This document shows positions 45,513-51,462 of a DNA stretch of 51,462 bases, piece by piece. The notes beneath the pieces are model-generated. The model saw only the letters and a list, made by a program, of their open reading frames with translations. It was not told the origin of the DNA and did no database searches. A program made the translations under genes and the position numbers. Numbering within the stretch: the first letter of the stretch is position 1; every line of letters starts with the position of its first letter. This DNA comes from Acephala macrosclerotiorum (lineage: Eukaryota > Ascomycota > Leotiomycetes > Helotiales > Mollisiaceae): assembly GCA_014904845.1 (NCBI GenBank), contig MU119267.1, positions 193,444 to 244,905 of the forward strand. The letters run 5' to 3'.

Positions 45513-46364
45513 AGCCATCTATATGAATCGCCCAGGTTATGCTAGAGATTGTCCTACCACCATTTTGTTTAGGTGAGGCGCCGTCCACAGGGCATGGAGC
45601 TTGGACTCGTAGATGATTCCACTTATTCCAAGGCGGTTTGCCGGCCACGATATTAGCTAGGTCTTTCCGTATGGCTAGCAACCATTTTGTAGATTGCTGA
45701 ACACTTCTTAGTTGCCTTATCGGCACCGAACGGGAAGAGATTTCTTACTTGACTGATATTCGGCTCTTTTTCTACCACCTGAAGAAGAAAAAGTGGTAGT
45801 GACAGCCGCACTAACACCGTCAACCTATTCAAGGTGTGACTTTCGGAGATACAGTCACGTGAATGTGACCGGATGTCAGAATGGGAGTCGGGAAAAACAA
45901 TGTCCTTAACGGAAAATTCATATGCCCGCGGAACTCGCGGATAGAGAGTAATACCTTGTTCCTGCTGCTTGCGTGGGCTTCGAATCGAAAGGGAACCTCT
46001 GGCTTCGGGACCACATCAGAGTGGAGAAGCCAGCTCCTCGCTTCAGATCTTCGCATCAGACCACGAAAAAGACAATTGATGAACAAAGTTGAAGACTCCC
46101 TTCTCTGAGTAGATATTCCTCTAAATTGTCTCTCGTTTTGACCCAACAAGGGTGGTGGGAGCCGCCATTTGTCAGGCTCGCTAATCACAGTGGATTCGCT
46201 TGCCGGTTTCAGGAGCCGAACTCCGCATACGGAGTTAAATTTGCAAGCGGCGTCGTACTCTGTAACTCTTCGGTCCCGAGGAGATGTATATTAACTTCAT
46301 TTCATCTTCGTCCTGGATATTTTTCTAAATTTTTACAACTTCCATCTTCATATCTTGATCCAAA
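45513..46364. other. Intergenic flank of the AIF-like gene
   Basis: Ordinary host sequence resuming after the retrotransposon. Opposing frames at minus 45829-46188 and plus 45881-46108 overlap and show no domain. The last 150 bases (T/C-rich, TTTCTAAATTTTTACAAC) are the likely 5' UTR of the next gene. Confidence 0.5.
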
Positions 46365-47828
46365 ATGACAGTCCTCAGGAATATCGTCGTTGTTGGTGGC
46401 AGCTATGTCGGTTAGTCCACTTTCCTTCTGCCTCAATAATGCAGTGTTTTAGCTAACCAAATCTAAGCGTTAACGCGGCTCAGCAACTCGCAACGAGCCT
46501 CGCTGGCCATTTTCGAGTCCTTTTGATCGAGAAGCATTCTCATTTCCAGCATCTATTCGCCTTCCCAAGATTCGCGGTCGCCACTGGAGTGGACACCAGA
46601 AAAGCCTTCATTCCTTTCGTTCCTGGGACATTTGCTGCTTGTCCACCTGGTTCAGGTAGCTTTGTGCAGGCTGAGGTCACTGGAATTACCAAGGAAGCCG
46701 TTCAGCTTGACAGGAAGGTCACGATCGATGGACAGCAAGTGAATAGTGTTCCGTACTCGTACCTTGTTGGTATCTCTCTCAAAGAGACATTCGTTGGCTA
46801 AGTTCTTCCAGGTGATAGCAACCGGCACAAAACTTACCCCACCGTCCACCATTCCTGTGGAGGGGAAGATGAATGGGGTGGACTATTTGCAAAAGCATGC
46901 ACAGAAAGTCATCAGCAGCTCATCAATAGTCCTTATTGGCGGAGGAGCGGTCGGCGTCCAAATGGCCACAGATATTAAGGAGCTCTACCCAGAGAAGTCT
47001 GTCACTCTTGTTCATTCTCGGAAGAACGTCATGAACAAGTTCGATCCAAGACTCCACAATATTATTGCCGCAAGATGTAAGGAGCTTGGTATTCAGCTGA
47101 GAGTAGGCTCAAGAGTGAAACTTCCACCAGGAGGCTATCCGACGGACGGAAGCAAGTTCGATGTTGAGTTGGAGGATGGTTCGAAGATTCCTGCGGACTT
47201 TGCTATAATTGCTACTGGACAAACTCCGAATTCAGGTGTACTGAGAGAGCTTTCACTAGAGTCTATCGGGGAAGATAGCTTTATCAAGGTGTCGAAAACA
47301 CTACAGATCGTTGATGAGAGATACCCAAATGTCTTTGCAATTGGAGATGTTGCAGCGACTGGCGCCCACAAAGCAGCTAGACCGTAAGTCAGGGGGTCCA
47401 CGCTACTAGATTATGTGCCGGCACTAACATTTCGCTAGAGCTGCGAGACAGGCGGCTCTCGTCATTCAGAACGTTCAGCATCTTCTGAACAACGAACCAC
47501 TTGAAGAGTATGAGATAGTAGACCCACCAGCGATTCACATGACTCTTGGGATTGTAAGTTCTCTTTTCCCATCTGCGTCTGGATGGCTTCTGCGTGATTG
47601 ATGCTAACACTATTGCGACCTGCAGACCAAGAATGTTGTATTTGCCAATCCCAGATTGGGGTCATCTGAGCCCGTGATAAAGCATAGAGACGACGGGTAA
47701 GCACATGCCAATAGTTCCACGGTACCAAATATACCTGCTGACACTGTGGCCCTGTTATTAGATCACTCGATATGAATATTGATGGTGTTTGGGAACGTAG
47801 GGGTGGCGGCGCTAATCCACTTTTGTGA
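46365..47828 (+). CDS. AIF/AMID-type FAD-dependent NAD(P)H oxidoreductase, first splice joint out of frame
   Basis: Six exons: 46365-46410, 46468-46765, 46812-47383, 47439-47553, 47626-47696 and 47762-47828. Introns are 57, 46, 55, 72 and 65 nt; most have CTAAC or CTGAC branch sites, and intron 2 starts with an unusual GTTGGT. Exon 1 carries the FAD-binding strand (NIVVVGGSYV). Exon 2 continues NAAQQLATSLAGHFRVLLIEK and FPRFAV. Exon 3 has VIATGTKL, the second Rossmann motif (VLIGGGAVGVQMATDI), ATGQTPNS and FAIGDVAATG. The C-terminus is GITKNVVFANP, then DDG, then DMNIDGVWERRG. Introns 2-5 join in frame; intron 1 (GTTAGT...CTAAC...CTAAG) leaves the message one base short. Repaired length would be about 389 residues, normal for the family. 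It probably transfers electrons from NAD(P)H to quinones; members are linked to cell death or ferroptosis resistance. The break may be a 1-nt deletion or an assembly error. Confidence 0.85.
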
Positions 47829-49321
47829 TCATAGGCTCTCGATTGTTTGTACACTACAAAATATAGACTAGACGATGTCGGTATCGAATAGAACTCCCCT
47901 ACCTCCTATTTATTTTGGGTATATGAATAGAACTAATTGCGGCTGTCCATCACCTTTTGTGAATAAGCTCCCGGTATTATATATATCTTTGTCCTGTTTA
48001 CTAATTTCTGCAGATAGGCAAAGTTAATCAGTCCACTCTTTCGAGACGAGGTTGTTATTGGCGGCAAGACTTTGAAGAGAGTCATCGACCCGAAATTTCG
48101 AGAGTCTTGAATTTTAGTAACATCGATCTAAAGCTGCTAGCTGTCTATAAAAGACTAAACTGTTTCAGTCCGAATACTACAATCTCTATCCTCCTTCAAA
48201 ATAGAACACAACACGGATATTTGGATAATCTTCAAAGCACACACATTTACACACAGGACTTTAACAAGACACATTATTCTAACTACAAGCAACACAAAGT
48301 TGTACAGAAACGCAGACTCGAGTGTTGCTATTACTATGGATTAAATTATCTGCGATACGGACTGGAACAGTATCGCGCTCAACCTTTTGTCTTATCAAGT
48401 CACCGTCGAACAAGTTATGGCTTCTTTGGATGTTCAATGCCTGTCCGGCTTCTGATGTGGAGAAATGGAGACTGTTTTGAAGCTCTTTGACGACAATGTA
48501 ATATATTTAGCATAGGTTTTGGGAGAATATGGGGGTGTTTGGCAGGACATTGGGAATTGAGAACCTCAGTAAAGACAGAGCACTCCAGCTTTCCTCGTTC
48601 GGATGCCGACTGTAACTCCTTCCCCGGACCTCTGGGAGACTCTACCATAATGAAATGTTAATGAGCGTGGCTTTTGCGAATCAATGAATAACTATGTTGT
48701 CTTTGTGAATTTGTGCGAATTGTGCTTGCAATATTGAACTCAAGGAGGGTTGCCAGGGTGTCAAATGTCTCTCCCTGAGACTTCTAAGCGAGACCCCTAT
48801 GTTAGCGAGTTCGTACAGCGTTTCGACCCGATCTCAAGCTGACTTTTTACTGACAATTCTATCACACCACGCATATTTTAATCACCTCAACATTCACAGT
48901 CGGGTTCGAGTCAGTAATCTCGATTCGTGACCAGATTATCCGCAGTGATAGGTCGGGCCGAGGCTGGCGTCGCAGTGGAGCCGAAAAAGCGGAAAACCCT
49001 GGTCAGGATTCTCATGCACGGAAGGAGTCGAGACCATACAGATAATAGCTGCTGGCTCATGAGTGCTTCTGAATAGTCTTACTTCGTAGAACTTTATCTA
49101 GATCTGGGAGAGCATGCATCCATCACGGCAGGATCGCGGCTCCGTGCAGAGAATGGGCTGCACAATAATACATGAGGTGATGCAGCCCAAAAATTCCCAG
49201 AGCGGCATATCACTGCGGGAATGACACCATATTGCGAGGGGCAAAGTTTAAGGGCCTCGAGCTGGAGTCTTTAAAGAAGTGTTAGCTACGTCTCAGCCCC
49301 ATATCTTCTCCTCTAGAACCC
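47829..49321. other. Intergenic, no gene seen
   Basis: About 1.5 kb. The longest frame (plus 48107-48490) starts at a non-ATG codon and shows no domain; opposite frames overlap it. The segment 49250-49321 is probably the 5' UTR/promoter of the methyltransferase relic. Confidence 0.5.
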
Positions 49322-50575
49322 ATGCAAAATAAAATGGCATCTTCCTCACTTTCCGCGATGTTGGCACAAATTACTACAGCTGGGAAGGCATATGAAAAGA
49401 ATGGAACTGGGTCACGGGAGTCACATATTGAGCTCAGTCGCGCACTCGTAGCAGCACTGGAGATTCCCAGTGAGTTTATTCAACGAAGCTTCTGGGCAGA
49501 GGTGAGCTCAATAGAATGTCCCAGAGTTCTTGAAACACCATCGTTGACTCCGATAGCCTATCTTATCTGCACATTGCCGACTCGCTGTCGATGTCAAGCT
49601 TTTCCAACACCTGAGAGATGCGGGTGATACAGGTCTCAGCCCCGACATCTTATCCGAGAGAATTGGAGTGGATATTCTCCTTTTGCGAAGAGTTATGAGA
49701 CATTTAGCAGCCATGCATCTGATGACATATCACGATGGATCTTTCCATGCTACCATCCTAAGCAACGGTCTTGCAGACCAGAACTATCAAGAAAGCATTT
49801 CATTCTGCTACGATGCATCAAGGCCCTCATTCAACGGTTTCCCGAAATATTTCAAAAAATCAGGGTACAGGCAACCGACATCGCTCACCGATGGACCATT
49901 TCAAGACGCCCACAAAACGCAACTTCCTTTCTTCGACTGGCTTGTCGCTACTCCACCACATCTCTCACATTTCGACTCCTTAATATCAGCTTATCGTGCC
50001 GGCAAGGCAAATTGGTACGATCCTGGCTTCTATCCAGTTTCTGAACGTCTGATGAAGTTTTTGATGGGAGTGTCAGCGACATCCTCCTTGTGGATGCTGG
50101 TAGAGGTTGAGGCCACGATCTCGTCGAATTCGCGTCCCAGCATACATCTCGTCCTGCAGGTCCGTGGGCCGATCATCGCTAGTGTGGTCGAAAGTACTGA
50201 TCAAGTTCGACCTTACGAAGCACAAGCTCACGATTTCTTCACACCACAGCCTGTCAAATTTGCTCGCGCATGCTCGTTGCACTCGATTCAGCATGACTGG
50301 GGTGACGACGACGGTGTTAGAATCTTGGACAACCTGAAGTCAGCATTAAAACCGGCTACTCGAGAATTCTTCTCAATGAGATTGTGTTGTCAGACGAGAA
50401 TCCGACACTTGCTGCTACCTCAATAGACATGATGATGCTCGCCCACTTTGCTGTGCGGGAGAGAAGTGAGGCAGACTGGAGAGCTATCCTTGAGAGAGCG
50501 GGCTTGAAGGTTTGCAACATTTATACCTATCCAGGAGTTGCTGGGAGACTGGTTGAGGCTGAGCTAGCTGGATGA
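49322..50575 (+). pseudogene. SAM-dependent O-methyltransferase pseudogene
   Basis: Exon 1 (49322-49501; in-frame ATGs at 49322 and 49334) encodes a helical N-terminus and joins across a 55-nt intron (49502-49556; GTGAGC...TTGAC...GATAG) in frame to a dimerisation/winged-helix region (LSPDILSERIGVDILLLRRVMRHLAAMHLM). After FYPVSERLM the frame slips: the SAM-binding segment is legible only one frame over, as DILLVDAGRG, then TGA at 50108-50110, then GHDLVEFASQHT. It returns to the first frame for YEAQAHDFFTPQPVK and LHSIQHDWGDDDGVRILDNLKSALKP. A further slip near 50354 puts the C-terminus (LSDENPTLAATSIDMMMLAHFAVRERSEADW) in another frame to the stop at 50573-50575. Three shifts plus a stop inside motif I make activity impossible. 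The family is the plant/fungal type-2 O-methyltransferases, often in secondary metabolism; no partner cluster genes are in view. Confidence 0.85.
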
Positions 50576-51124
50576 GTCTCAATTTGCCAAGGAAACTCGT
50601 ATATAGGTCATCATGCCACAGGCTAACAGTATTTTACGAGACCACGTGTTATTATACTTCGAATCACTACGACGCCTTCTGAACGCAAATTGTCTCATAA
50701 GCTACCTACTGTTGCCGAAGCCAGCGATCTCGTCGAAGCTCCTTCCTAAGCCCACTGAAAGAAAGTCTGTAATGATATGAAACTCGCGGACATACTTCGA
50801 AACGCATATCAGATTAAAGATAATTGAGTATTCTTTCAGCTGCCATATTACCTTGATATGAGGGACTAGACGGGGAAAAGCTTCGTCTCTTCAAGTGAAA
50901 AGGTAGTCCCACGGCGGAGACTTGTAATACCTACACTCCCAACACAGTTTGTAGCATGGCTATGCCATGGTCACAAGAAATCTTCCAAAGGCCTCCCAAC
51001 AGAAGGTTTCAACACTCCCTTTGATTTTGATGAGATATAATTCCATCGTAGATGGCAGACGAGATCGTGAGAGCAATCAAATGGAGGTGCAGCTTTCATG
51101 TGACCAATTTACTTCACTTTCCTT
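50576..51124. other. Intergenic, no gene seen
   Basis: Host sequence of ordinary composition between the methyltransferase relic and the LTR at 51125. A plus frame at 50967-51173 runs into the LTR and shows no domain. Confidence 0.5.
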
Positions 51125-51256
51125 TGTCAATCTTGATAATATATTTGATAATCTTAATAAGCTGGTTGATTGATTAAAGTAATAAGATCTAGGTGTGGGG
51201 ATATTAATATCTATTGTAATATTTATTTAATATTAAAATTATTTAAAAGTTTAATA
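51125..51256 (-). repeat. RIP-mutated LTR of the copia-type family, inverted
   Basis: The minus strand aligns over the whole length with the 135-bp LTRs at 40211 and 45373: the plus strand starts TGTCAATCTTGATAATATA and ends AAAAGTTTAATA (for AAAGTCTAACA). The central block GGTTGATTGATTAA...AAGATCT...GGTG.GGGGA is retained. The right, AT-flanked half is heavily C-to-T/G-to-A mutated and the left half less so. The sequence just beyond (CGTTTTTTATTAATTATATATTAATA) matches a mutated complement of the element interior next to the right LTR. This is therefore the 3' LTR of a minus-strand element extending past the window edge. Confidence 0.8.
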
Positions 51257-51462
51257 CGTTTTTTATTAATTATATATTAATAAACTTTTTTTTTTTTATA
51301 ATTTATTAATAAAACATATAATATAAATATTATTTTTATAATAAAAGAATTAAAATAAAATTAAAAATAAAATTATTAATTTAAATTATTAATTAAATAA
51401 AATAAAATAAAATAAAATAAAATAAAATAAAATAAAATAAAATAAAATAAAATAAAATAAAA
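51257..51462 (-). mobile_element. RIP-degraded 3' internal end of a copia-type element, running off the window
   Basis: AT-rich sequence contiguous with the LTR at 51125-51256, with no coding capacity. It ends in a long (TAAAA)n microsatellite from about 51396 to the window edge. Confidence 0.55.
51396..51462 (+). repeat. (TAAAA)n microsatellite
   Basis: At least 13 units of AAAAT/TAAAA, continuing to the last base of the window, so the true length is unknown and assembly may have stopped here because of it. Confidence 0.9.

Noticed and set aside
45829..46188. 119-aa minus-strand ORF upstream of the AIF-like gene
   Set aside because: No domain or membrane signal, overlapped by an opposite frame; probably chance.
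48107..48490. 127-aa plus-strand ORF
   Set aside because: It has a non-ATG start and a Tyr/His/Gln-rich sequence without a motif, in an otherwise featureless intergenic region.

Overview
The window is nuclear DNA of a filamentous ascomycete (Pezizomycotina). The genes have short GT-AG introns (46-131 nt) with CTAAC/CTGAC-like branch sites, and the protein families are typically fungal: HET domain, Kre9/Knh1-like GPI proteins and AIF-like oxidoreductase. It is strongly bipartite. Gene-bearing segments of ordinary composition alternate abruptly with extremely AT-rich blocks (1-6179, 7327-16746, about 37690-38020, 40346-45340, 51257-51462). The AT blocks are retroelement graveyards destroyed by repeat-induced point mutation (RIP). 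A related class such as Leotiomycetes is a guess only.

The RIP reading rests on three comparisons within the window. A 272-bp LTR at 7055-7326 has an inverted copy at 10757-11042 that differs almost only by C-to-T and G-to-A. A Ty1/copia-type element lies at 40211-45507, with 135-bp LTRs (TG...CA), a perfect 5-bp target duplication (GTTTC) and a primer site matching the anticodon arm of initiator tRNA-Met; its two LTRs differ at 14 sites, all transitions. A third, heavily mutated LTR of that family lies inverted at 51125-51256. Residual C and G in the AT blocks sit largely in CpG.

Gene segment A (16747-37690) carries a HET-domain gene with one in-frame TAG or an unrecognised 108-nt intron (17739-19772), a decayed multipass membrane gene (20686-21206), two Kre9-like GPI-anchored wall proteins (22920-23663, 25353-26199), a two-helix membrane protein (27425-28385) with a decayed relative (about 29383-29908), a HET pseudogene (30204-31484), a minus-strand membrane-anchored protein with one frameshift (32800-33707), and a large protein with a homeodomain-like segment, C2H2-like fingers and a kinase domain (34116-37678).

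Segment B (38020-40210) holds a minus-strand hydrophobic protein ORF with a 1-nt break (39039-39876), joined head-on to a truncated HET N-terminus (39894-40091), just outside the copia insertion. Segment C (45508-51124) holds an AIF/AMID-type FAD oxidoreductase whose first intron does not join in frame (46365-47828) and an O-methyltransferase pseudogene broken in its SAM-binding motif (49322-50575).

The picture is a rapidly decaying accessory region at the edge of RIP-silenced transposon blocks, enriched in self/non-self (HET) and signalling genes, many of them pseudogenes. I see no tRNA or rRNA gene, no CRISPR array, and no clear metabolic gene cluster.
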